The notes below the pieces were generated by a model. That model had not been told where the DNA came from and did no database searches. It was given only the letters and a program-made list of their open reading frames with translations. From Gammaproteobacteria bacterium (GTDB lineage: Bacteria; Pseudomonadota; Gammaproteobacteria; Steroidobacterales; Woeseiaceae): 64,000 nucleotides of DNA. A program made the translations under genes and the position numbers. Of the stretch, positions 30,583 to 37,684 are shown one piece after another; the stretch's first letter is position 1, and every line of letters begins with the position of its first letter. The DNA lies in assembly GCA_009937615.1 (NCBI GenBank), contig JAACFB010000020.1, positions 1 to 64,000 of the forward strand. The letters are read 5' to 3'.

Positions 30583-31580
30583 AGTACGTCGCACCAATGG
30601 ACGAGCAGCGCCAAGTTGTCAGGTCGGCGCGAGACTTCGGCCGTGTCGCCGTGATGCTCGGCGGTCTCTCGAGCGAACGAGAAGTATCGCTCAATACAGG
30701 TAAGGCGGTACTCGAAGCGCTGCGGTCTCGGGATGTTGACGCCAGCGCCTGGGATCCGGTTGATCACAGCCTTGCGGAGTTCGCAACGGCTGGATTCGAT
30801 CGGGTTTGGATAGCTCTGCACGGTCCGGGTGGCGAAGACGGCGCCTTGCAGGGTGCGCTGCAGTGGCTCGGCGTTCCCTTTACGGGTAGCGGCGTCATGG
30901 CCTCGGCGATTGCGATGGACAAAATTCGCAGCAAACGTCTGTTCGACGCATGCGGCATACCGACGCCCGACTATCGTGTGATTCGAGAGCCCTCGGACGC
31001 CGAATCTGCGGCAGAAGCATTCGGTTTTCCACTCATCCTCAAGCCGTCCGGCGAGGGCTCGAGCGTCGGCATGAGCAAGGTGCTGGCAGTCGAGGAGTTG
31101 CCCGATGCGGTTGCTCTAGCGCTCAGCTTTGGCGGAGCAGCGCTTGCCGAGCGCTGTATCGTTGGTGATGAAGTGACCGTAGGTGTCCTGCAGGGCGAGG
31201 CGCTGCCCAGCATCCGTATCGAAACACCGCGCGTGTTTTATGACTACCGCGCCAAGTACGAATCGGATCGCACCGCTTATTACTGCCCCGGAACAGATGA
31301 TGCCGAATCCGAACGGCGGTACGCAGAACTTGCGCTGGCCGCGTTCGCCGAACTGGGCTGTTCCGGTTGGGGGCGAGTGGACTTCATGACGGGCAACGAC
31401 GGTCAGCCGCAGGTTCTCGAGGTCAACACCGTGCCGGGTATGACAAGTCACAGTCTCGTGCCAATGGCCGCGAAGAAGGCCGGCATCGATTTCGAAGAAC
31501 TCTGCTGGCGAATCCTGGAAACGAGCGCTGCTCGTGACATTCAACAAGCCCAAGTCGAGGTAGCGGCCAATGACGCGTAA
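30579..31580 (+). CDS. ddlB: D-alanine:D-alanine ligase
   Basis: A 333-residue ATP-grasp ligase that supplies D-Ala-D-Ala for MurF. Motifs: VAVMLGGLSSEREVSLNTG, ALHGPGGEDGALQGALQWLG, FTGSGVMASAIAMDKIRSK, FPLILKPSGEGSSVGMSKV and GWGRVDFM followed by VLEVNTVPGMTSHSLVP. It starts [10 protein letters not shown] in the overlap with murB; a second Met at residue 7 is possible. It overlaps ftsQ by 11 bases. Confidence 0.97.
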   Translation: MKYVAPMDEQRQVVRSARDFGRVAVMLGGLSSEREVSLNTGKAVLEALRSRDVDASAWDPVDHSLAEFATAGFDRVWIALHGPGGEDGALQGALQWLGVPFTGSGVMASAIAMDKIRSKRLFDACGIPTPDYRVIREPSDAESAAEAFGFPLILKPSGEGSSVGMSKVLAVEELPDAVALALSFGGAALAERCIVGDEVTVGVLQGEALPSIRIETPRVFYDYRAKYESDRTAYYCPGTDDAESERRYAELALAAFAELGCSGWGRVDFMTGNDGQPQVLEVNTVPGMTSHSLVPMAAKKAGIDFEELCWRILETSAARDIQQAQVEVAANDA

Positions 31581-32382
31581 ACAGGCACGGCGCAGGAAGC
31601 AGAAAAAGACGTCCAGCATAAAAATGCCCAGCATACGCATCGGTCTGATCTTGACGCCGCTGGCAGCTATCGGGGCCGTTGTCGGTACGTATTATCTGAG
31701 CGCGAATGTGCTTGATCGGCCAATTCGATCGATCGAAGTCAATGGATCATTCCAGCGCGTTACCGCCCTTCAGATCGAAGAGGCAATCAGCGATGAACTG
31801 GGTGACGGCTTTGTGACCGCCGATCTCGGCGCCATCCAGCGACGCATCGTTGCCTTGCCGTGGATTGACCAGGCAACTGTTGCGCGGCGCTGGCCGAGCC
31901 GTCTGCGGGTTACCGTTTCCGAGCAGGTGCCCGCGGCGATCTGGGGAGAGCGCGGTTTGCTCAATGTCCGGGGCGAACTGTTCGTCAGCGATGCGCGGCA
32001 CATTCCGGCGGAATTGCCAAGACTCAGCGGTCCGGAAGATCGCGCGGCCGAAGTCGCCACGCGATACCTCGAGGTTCGCGAACGGTTGATACCCGTCGGG
32101 CTCGATTTGCGTCGCGTGCACCTCGATCCCCGCGGCGCGTGGGAAATGACGCTGAATAACGGCGTGGAGATTCGGCTCGGCCGCCGCGACATCGCGGAGC
32201 GAACCGAATTGTTTCTCGATATCGTCGCCGACATCATTACGAGCCGCGCCAACGACATCGATTACGTCGATATGCGCTACAGCAACGGCTTTACGATCGG
32301 CTGGCACAGTGGTTCGGACACGCCCGCTCCACAACCGCAACACGGCGATAGCGGGCTGTTGGCGCTCAGAGGCGGCCGCTGA
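31570..32382 (+). CDS. ftsQ: Cell division protein FtsQ
   Basis: A 270-residue bitopic protein. A basic cytoplasmic tail (TRKQARRRKQKKTSS) and a membrane helix (about 25-45) precede the POTRA domain (IRSIEVNGSFQRVTALQIEE, with LPWIDQATVARRWPSRLRVT) and the FtsQ beta domain. It scaffolds the FtsQLB complex that licenses septal synthesis. The stop codon is directly followed by the ftsA ATG with no spacer. Confidence 0.95.
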   Translation: MTRKQARRRKQKKTSSIKMPSIRIGLILTPLAAIGAVVGTYYLSANVLDRPIRSIEVNGSFQRVTALQIEEAISDELGDGFVTADLGAIQRRIVALPWIDQATVARRWPSRLRVTVSEQVPAAIWGERGLLNVRGELFVSDARHIPAELPRLSGPEDRAAEVATRYLEVRERLIPVGLDLRRVHLDPRGAWEMTLNNGVEIRLGRRDIAERTELFLDIVADIITSRANDIDYVDMRYSNGFTIGWHSGSDTPAPQPQHGDSGLLALRGGR

Positions 32383-33621
32383 ATGTCCAAGCGCGCTGAC
32401 AGCAACCTGATCGTTGGCCTCGATATCGGCACATCCAAGGTCGTGGCGATCGTCGGTGAGATCAACGAGGGCGGCATGATCGAGGTTGTCGGCATTGGCT
32501 CGCACCCGTCGCGCGGACTGAAGAAAGGTGTGGTCGTCAATATCGAGTCGACCGTGCATTCGATTCAGCGGGCCGTCGAGGAAGCCGAACTCATGGCTGG
32601 TTGCGACATTCACTCGGTGTATACCGGCATTGCCGGGAGCCACGTGCGCAGTCTGAACTCACACGGCATTGTCGCGATCCGTGACAAGGAAGTCAGCGCC
32701 GGAGACGTGGACAGGGTCATCGATGCGGCTCGTGCCGTCGCAATTCCGGCGGACCAGAAGATCCTGCACATCCTGCCGCAGGAATTCCTGATCGACAGCC
32801 AGGAGGGTATTCGCGAGCCAGTGGGAATGTCGGGCGTCAGGTTGGAGGCGAAGGTGCACATGGTCACCGGCGCAGAAAGCGCAGCACAGAACATCGTCAA
32901 ATGCGTTCAGCGATGCGGCCTCGATGTCGATGACATCGTGCTCGAGCAGCTCGCATCGAGTTACTCCGTGCTGACCGACGACGAGAAAGAACTGGGATCG
33001 TGCATCGTCGATATCGGCGGCGGCACAACCGATCTTGCTGTTTTCCTGGGCGGCGCGATCCAGCACACGGCCGTGATACCCATTGCGGGCGACCAGGTGA
33101 CCAACGACATCGCCGTTTCCATGCGCACGCCAACGCAATACGCAGAGGAAATAAAAATCAAGTACGCCTGCGCGCTATCGCAGCTTGCGAATCCCGACGA
33201 GACCATAGAAGTGCCGAGTGTCGGCGAGCGGCCGCCGCGCCGTCTTGCGCGCCAGACGCTCGCTGAAATCGTCGAGCCGCGCTACGAAGAGTTGTTTGGT
33301 CTTGTGCGTGATGAGCTCAGGCGCAGCGGATTCGAAGAATTGATTGCGGCCGGAATCATCATTACGGGGGGTAGCGCAAAGATGGAAGGCGCGGTCGAAC
33401 TTGCTGAGGAGGTCTTCCACATGCCGGTGCGGCTCGGCTCGCCCCAGTACGTCGAGGGTCTCATGGATGTCGTGCGCAACCCCATCCATGCAACCGGCGT
33501 CGGGTTGCTGCTTTACGGTTACGAGAACCTGAAACGCCGCGGCAGCCGGAGCACACCGATCAGCAGCAACCTGGGGGAGGTCTGGGAACGGATGAAGGCC
33601 TGGTTCAGTGGACAGTTTTAG
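32383..33621 (+). CDS. ftsA: Cell division protein FtsA
   Basis: A 412-residue actin-fold ATPase that tethers FtsZ to the membrane. Seen are LIVGLDIGTSKVVAIVGEI (phosphate 1), the 1C subdomain, CIVDIGGGTTDLAVFLGGAI (phosphate 2) and AAGIIITGGSAKMEGAVELA (adenosine). The C-terminal amphipathic membrane-targeting helix is VWERMKAWFSGQF. It begins at the base after the ftsQ stop. Seventy-eight bases separate it from ftsZ. Confidence 0.97.
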   Translation: MSKRADSNLIVGLDIGTSKVVAIVGEINEGGMIEVVGIGSHPSRGLKKGVVVNIESTVHSIQRAVEEAELMAGCDIHSVYTGIAGSHVRSLNSHGIVAIRDKEVSAGDVDRVIDAARAVAIPADQKILHILPQEFLIDSQEGIREPVGMSGVRLEAKVHMVTGAESAAQNIVKCVQRCGLDVDDIVLEQLASSYSVLTDDEKELGSCIVDIGGGTTDLAVFLGGAIQHTAVIPIAGDQVTNDIAVSMRTPTQYAEEIKIKYACALSQLANPDETIEVPSVGERPPRRLARQTLAEIVEPRYEELFGLVRDELRRSGFEELIAAGIIITGGSAKMEGAVELAEEVFHMPVRLGSPQYVEGLMDVVRNPIHATGVGLLLYGYENLKRRGSRSTPISSNLGEVWERMKAWFSGQF

Positions 33622-33699
33622 AAATACCGGCGGGACATTGCCGGCGGATGATAACGGGGAATACCCCATCAAGAGGTCTGAGAAGCGGAGGAAGTATAA

Positions 33700-34842
33700 A
33701 TGTTTGAATTAATGGATGCGCACAGCCAGAGTGCTGTGATCAAAGTTATTGGCGTCGGTGGTGGCGGCGGCAATGCGGTCGCGCATATGGTTGACACCGG
33801 GATCGAAGGTGTCGACTTCATCTGCGCGAATACCGACTCGCAGGCGCTGAAAAGTGCCCGTGTGCGGACAGCGCTGCAAATCGGATGCAACATCACCAAG
33901 GGACTGGGCGCGGGTGCGAGCCCGGAAGTCGGTCGGCAGGCGGCCATGGAGGACCGTGACAGGATCATCGAGGTGATCGAGGGCGCCGACATGCTGTTTA
34001 TCACGGCAGGTATGGGCGGCGGCACCGGAACCGGCGCGACGCCCGTCGTTGCCCAGGTAGCCAAGGAACTCGGTATCCTGACGGTCGCGGTGGTCACCAA
34101 GCCGTTTCACATGGAGGGCGCTAAGCGGATGTCAATCGCCGACCAGGGCATCGCGGAACTCGGCAAGTATGTCGACTCCCTGATCACGATACCGAACGAG
34201 AAGTTGCTGACGGTGCTCGGCGGAGAAACGACGCTGCTCGATGCCTTCCGGTCAGCGAACCAGGTGCTGCAGGGTGCCGTGCAGGGTATCGCCGAACTCA
34301 TCACCCGACCGGGGCTGATCAACGTCGACTTTGCAGACGTCAGAACGGTTATGGCCGAGATGGGGATGGCGATGATGGGTTCGGGAACGGCATCCGGTGA
34401 AGATCGGGCGCGCGAGGCCGCCGAAGCGGCGATTTCCAGTCCGCTGCTCGAGGACATTAACCTGGCTGGTGCCAACGGCATTCTCGCTAACGTCACGGCC
34501 GGCATGGATCTCTCGATCGGCGAGTTCCAGGAAGTGGGCAATACCATCAAGGAGTTTGCTTCGGCTGATGCCACCGTGGTCGTTGGTACGGTGATCGACC
34601 CCGATATGACGGATCGGATCCGGGTCACGGTTGTTGCAACAGGTCTCGGAAAGGCCGCAACTGGCGCTGACGCGCCGATGCGCATCGTAAAGCGCGCATC
34701 CGCCACTTCAGAGCCGAATTACAACGGCCTGGATAAGCCAACCGTGCAACGTAAACGGGCCGTTGGCGATGGCCTGGAAAATGCGGGCCTGCAGGAGGAC
34801 CTGCTGGATATTCCGGCGTTCCTCAGGCGCCAGGCTGACTGA
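33700..34842 (+). CDS. ftsZ: Cell division GTPase FtsZ
   Basis: A 380-residue tubulin homologue that forms the Z-ring. The GTP loop GGGTGTG lies at 106-112, after [14 protein letters not shown], and the T7 loop [11 protein letters not shown] is present. The conserved C-terminal peptide is [12 protein letters not shown], the docking site for FtsA, ZipA and ZapD-type partners (zapD is at 41061-41864). A strong ribosome-binding site, GGAGG, lies 10 bases or so before the ATG. A strong GC-rich hairpin follows the gene. Confidence 0.98.
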   Translation: MFELMDAHSQSAVIKVIGVGGGGGNAVAHMVDTGIEGVDFICANTDSQALKSARVRTALQIGCNITKGLGAGASPEVGRQAAMEDRDRIIEVIEGADMLFITAGMGGGTGTGATPVVAQVAKELGILTVAVVTKPFHMEGAKRMSIADQGIAELGKYVDSLITIPNEKLLTVLGGETTLLDAFRSANQVLQGAVQGIAELITRPGLINVDFADVRTVMAEMGMAMMGSGTASGEDRAREAAEAAISSPLLEDINLAGANGILANVTAGMDLSIGEFQEVGNTIKEFASADATVVVGTVIDPDMTDRIRVTVVATGLGKAATGADAPMRIVKRASATSEPNYNGLDKPTVQRKRAVGDGLENAGLQEDLLDIPAFLRRQAD

Positions 34843-34875
34843 TACGAAGGTCAGTCAGAGTAAAACCTCCGCTTC

Positions 34876-34900
34876 GCCGGCCCGGGTTCACCGGGCCGGC
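34876..34900 (+). terminator. Strong GC-rich hairpin after ftsZ (possible terminator)
   Basis: GCCGGCCCGG (34876-34885) and CCGGGCCGGC (34891-34900) form a perfect 10-bp stem with loop GTTCA, 33 bases after the ftsZ stop. No T-run follows, so it is not a canonical intrinsic terminator; it could pause polymerase or stabilise the dcw mRNA end. Confidence 0.5.
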
Positions 34901-34982
34901 AAACTTCCTGCCCGCCACCGCAAGCAATTACCAATCAACCTGATTGTTCCAACCTAACAGATTGAATTCTTGATGTTTTTCG

Positions 34983-34997
34983 AGGTTATGGTAACCT
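34983..34997. repeat. Inverted repeat upstream of lpxC
   Basis: AGGTTA and TAACCT flank TGG as a perfect 6-bp palindrome, 32 bases before the lpxC ATG. It could be an operator or lie over the -10 region; no clear promoter was found to decide. Confidence 0.35.
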
Positions 34998-35028
34998 TTC
35001 CGCAACTCGCGGATACGTCAGCGCGTCC

Positions 35029-35937
35029 ATGCTAAGACAACGAACAATCAAAACGGCTATACGCGCAACGGGCGTAGGCCTGCACACAGGCGAAAAGGTC
35101 TACATGACCCTGCGGCCTGCGGCCGAAAACTCCGGCATTACCTTCCGCCGCGTCGACCTTGATTCCCCCGTGGATATCCCTGCAGACGCACGGCTGGTCG
35201 GTGAGACAATGCTGGGCACCACGTTGATCAAGGACGGCGTCAAGGTAGCAACCGTCGAACACCTGATGTCGGCACTCGCCGGCCTGGGTATCGACAATGT
35301 CAACGTCGATCTTTCGGCGCCCGAGGTGCCGATAATGGACGGCAGCGCCGGCCCCTTCGTCTTCCTGCTGCAGTCAGCCGGCATCGAGGAACAGAACGCG
35401 CCGAAGCGATTCGTGCGCATCAACAGGAAAGTGCGCGTCGAAGATGGTGATAAGTGGGCCGAACTCCTTCCTTTCAACGGCTTCAAGGTCAACTTCGAGG
35501 TGTACTTCAACCACCCCGTGTTCAACAAGCTCAAGCAGCACGCGACCATTGATTTTTCGTCGACGTCATTCCTAAAGGAAGTCAGCCGCGCACGGACATT
35601 TTGTTTCCTGCGGGACGTTGAGGCATTACGCGAGCGCAATCTTACGTTGGGCGGCAGCATGGACAATGCGATCGTGCTCGACGACTATCGCATTTTGAAT
35701 GAGGACGGTTTGCGATACGCGAACGAGTTCGTCATCCACAAGGTTCTCGATGCGATCGGCGACATCTATCTCCTCGGTCACTGCGTGATTGGTGAGTTCA
35801 GAGCGTTCAAGTCGGGGCACGATCTTAACAACAAGTTGTTGCGTGCGTTGCTCGCAGAGGAAGCCGCCTGGGACGAAGTCACGTTCGCCGATTCACGCAA
35901 GTCTCCGATCTCGTATGCAACGCCCTCGTATGCCTGA
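35029..35937 (+). CDS. lpxC: UDP-3-O-acyl-N-acetylglucosamine deacetylase LpxC
   Basis: A 302-residue zinc deacetylase, the committed step of lipid A synthesis. The first zinc ligand is His78 in [10 protein letters not shown] (E. coli His79); the other ligands lie in [14 protein letters not shown], and the catalytic-pocket His is in FKSGHDLNN. The start [20 protein letters not shown] matches the family start. It follows the dcw cluster as in E. coli and Pseudomonas. It is convergent with dciA; no SecM-like gene follows. Confidence 0.98.
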   Translation: MLRQRTIKTAIRATGVGLHTGEKVYMTLRPAAENSGITFRRVDLDSPVDIPADARLVGETMLGTTLIKDGVKVATVEHLMSALAGLGIDNVNVDLSAPEVPIMDGSAGPFVFLLQSAGIEEQNAPKRFVRINRKVRVEDGDKWAELLPFNGFKVNFEVYFNHPVFNKLKQHATIDFSSTSFLKEVSRARTFCFLRDVEALRERNLTLGGSMDNAIVLDDYRILNEDGLRYANEFVIHKVLDAIGDIYLLGHCVIGEFRAFKSGHDLNNKLLRALLAEEAAWDEVTFADSRKSPISYATPSYA

Positions 35938-35990
35938 ATGGCGGACCTTAGCGCGATAAAAAGCGCCAAGGCACTGCACCTCCTGAAGCA

Positions 35991-36302
35991 TTAGCTGTCG
36001 GTCGTTGTTCTGCAGACGCGTATCTCGCAGGCGTCAACTTTTGAATCCGTCTCGCGCGCCGCTGCGATCAGAGTTCCGGACTCGAAACGCAGCCGGGATG
36101 CCCACGCCGAAGAACTGACGAGCACGATGAGGCGGCTGTCGTCGCGAATATTGGCCGCAACGATGCTGTTCGCTTCGTCTGCCGGGAGCGATTTCTGCAG
36201 GATCTGCACCAGGTCGCCCATTTCGCGGGCGTGCCGGATAATATCGCCTAACTCCTCGTTATTATTAGGATTTAGTAAACTCTCGAGGCGTTTTATGGGC
36301 AT
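35991..36302 (-). CDS. dciA: DciA family helicase-loading protein (DUF721)
   Basis: A 103-residue DUF721 protein. The diagnostic C-terminal half is VAANIRDDSRLIVLVSSSAW followed by ASRLRFE, matching the KH-like domain of DciA. In bacteria lacking DnaC, DciA loads or supports the DnaB helicase at replication origins. The same gene sits between lpxC and an M23 gene in Pseudomonas. It is convergent with lpxC and divergent from the M23 gene. No good ribosome-binding site was seen. Confidence 0.82.
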   Translation of the reverse strand: MPIKRLESLLNPNNNEELGDIIRHAREMGDLVQILQKSLPADEANSIVAANIRDDSRLIVLVSSSAWASRLRFESGTLIAAARETDSKVDACEIRVCRTTTDS

Positions 36303-36346
36303 AAAAAGTGTGACGCAGTTGGCGATTTCGGCGCTTTTTCGGCGAC

Positions 36347-36375
36347 TTGGCTCACCGTTGGGGACACGCTATCTT
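36347..36375 (+). promoter_or_regulatory. Possible promoter for the riboswitch-M23 transcript
   Basis: TTGGCT (36347-36352) and TATCTT (36370-36375) are 17 bases apart, each matching four of six consensus positions. Transcription would start near 36382, about 25 bases before the riboswitch core. Confidence 0.4.
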
Positions 36376-36404
36376 GTAATAAAAACCGACATTATGCATA
36401 TTGT

Positions 36405-36500
36405 TGTTCTCGACAAGGGCAAACCCGGTGAAAAACGGGGGCGCAAAACCACCGGTCTAAGGGAATCTATCCTATGACAGCGGGGCTTCCGAAGTGACTC
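36405..36500 (+). promoter_or_regulatory. Cyclic-di-GMP-I (GEMM) riboswitch
   Basis: The aptamer core is read directly in order. AAGGGCAAACC is at 36415-36425 and a GAAA loop at 36430-36433. Next comes GGGGCGCAAAACCACCGG, then TCTAAGGG, and then CCTATGACAGCGGGGCTTCC ending near 36490, followed by GAAG. These match the GEMM-I consensus blocks (GGGCAAACC, GAAA tetraloop, GGGaCGCAAAGCC, CCGGcCTAA, AGCxGGG), including the tetraloop helix and the second helix closed by AGG/CCT. It is on the same strand as the M23 gene, with about 115 bases between it and the ATG. The expression platform is not obvious; two further hairpins (36505-36541 and 36553-36571) lie between. Confidence 0.85.
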
Positions 36501-36552
36501 ATTACCGCAGGAACGGAAAAATAAGACAACACCTGCTGCGGCCTGGCTGCTG

Positions 36553-36571
36553 TTCGTCAACAATTGACGAA
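36553..36571 (+). repeat. Perfect 8-bp hairpin upstream of the M23 gene
   Basis: TTCGTCAA and TTGACGAA flank CAA. The following run is A, not T, so it is not a terminator on this strand. It lies between the riboswitch and the ATG at 36616 and may be part of the expression platform. Confidence 0.45.
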
Positions 36572-36615
36572 AAAAACAACAATAAATCGACTCAATTATG
36601 TTCAGGGCACTCTCG

Positions 36616-37548
36616 ATGAATGTGGTGATCTTTGGCAACGGTTTCGCCCGGCCAAGACAGCTGAATCTTTCCGGCGTATCAGCAGGGGCTTGTGCCTTTG
36701 TGTTTGCGGTCATTGTCTCGGCCGCGGGATTTGCCGGCGGCTACTGGTACTCGACCATGACGGGGTCGGGCATCAGTGTTAACGACGTCGCCGATCTGAG
36801 CGATGAACTGCAATTGCAGCGGGACAATATCTCGACGATACGGCAGGCCAACGAAGATACACTCGACGCCCTGGCTATCAGGATTGCGCAAATGAATGCG
36901 CGGGTAATCCGCCTTGATGCGCTCGGTCGCCGCCTGACGGAGATGGCCGAACTGGAAGAGGGCGAGTTTGACTTTGGGTCGGAGCCGGCGCTCGGTGGTC
37001 CTGAAGAGCCGGCTGCTGCGGGCTCGAACGTTGCCATACCGGACGTCGTCGAGGCGATGCAGTCACTCGACAATCGGCTCGATGATCGGGAGGCTCAGCT
37101 AGGCGTGCTCGAAAGCCTGCTGATGAACCAGAATCTCAAGGCACGCGTCTACCCGCAGGGGCGCCCGGTCAACTCGGGCTGGATATCGTCCTATTTCGGC
37201 AAGCGGACCGACCCGTTCACCGGCAAGCCCGCAAATCATACGGGCATCGACTTCGCAGGCAAAATGGGTGCTGAAGTGATTGCCGTGGCGGATGGCGTCG
37301 TCACGTGGTCCGCTGACCGGTACGGGTACGGGGTCATGGTGGAGATCAACCACGGTAACGGCTATGCGACACGTTACGCACACAACTCCGAAAACCTGGT
37401 CGCGGTCGGCGATGAGGTCAGGAAGGGTCAGATCGTGGCGCTGATGGGCGAGACAGGACGGGCGACGGGACCAAATCTGCACTTCGAGGTGCTCAAGAAT
37501 GGCCGGCGCGTTAATCCCGTCAATTTTACCCGCGCGTCGTCTCAGTAA
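36616..37548 (+). CDS. Membrane-anchored M23 (LytM-type) peptidase
   Basis: A 310-residue protein with one N-terminal membrane helix (about residues 18-42), a periplasmic coiled coil (about 55-100, ELQLQRDNISTIRQANEDTL), an Ala/Glu-rich linker and a C-terminal M23 domain (about 185-305). Metal and catalytic residues are present: NHTGIDFAG, ATRYAHNSE and GPNLHFEV. So it is predicted to be an active peptidoglycan endopeptidase rather than a degenerate EnvC-type activator. The ATG at 36616 has AGGG eight bases upstream; an earlier ATG at 36598 has no such site. A homologue lies at the same place, between the DUF721 gene and secA, in Pseudomonas. A cyclic-di-GMP riboswitch precedes it. Confidence 0.88.
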   Translation: MNVVIFGNGFARPRQLNLSGVSAGACAFVFAVIVSAAGFAGGYWYSTMTGSGISVNDVADLSDELQLQRDNISTIRQANEDTLDALAIRIAQMNARVIRLDALGRRLTEMAELEEGEFDFGSEPALGGPEEPAAAGSNVAIPDVVEAMQSLDNRLDDREAQLGVLESLLMNQNLKARVYPQGRPVNSGWISSYFGKRTDPFTGKPANHTGIDFAGKMGAEVIAVADGVVTWSADRYGYGVMVEINHGNGYATRYAHNSENLVAVGDEVRKGQIVALMGETGRATGPNLHFEVLKNGRRVNPVNFTRASSQ

Positions 37549-37684
37549 GCCCTTTATCGAGCGACGTCACCGGCGTCCTCGAGAACCCGGAAATCACCCA
37601 TAGTTCCTGAGTTTCGTTACAATAGCGGGCTTTGCTCGCGAGGATGCCGGCGGGCTTTAGTCCGAACCTCATGCAGGAGCCCAT

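Noticed and set aside
34876-34900. A canonical rho-independent terminator after ftsZ
   Set aside because: The hairpin is strong but no T-run follows, so only a possible terminator is reported.
36303-36600. A secM-like arrest-peptide gene between lpxC and secA
   Set aside because: No frame with a signal peptide and arrest motif is present; the stretch holds a riboswitch, and dciA and the M23 gene occupy the interval.
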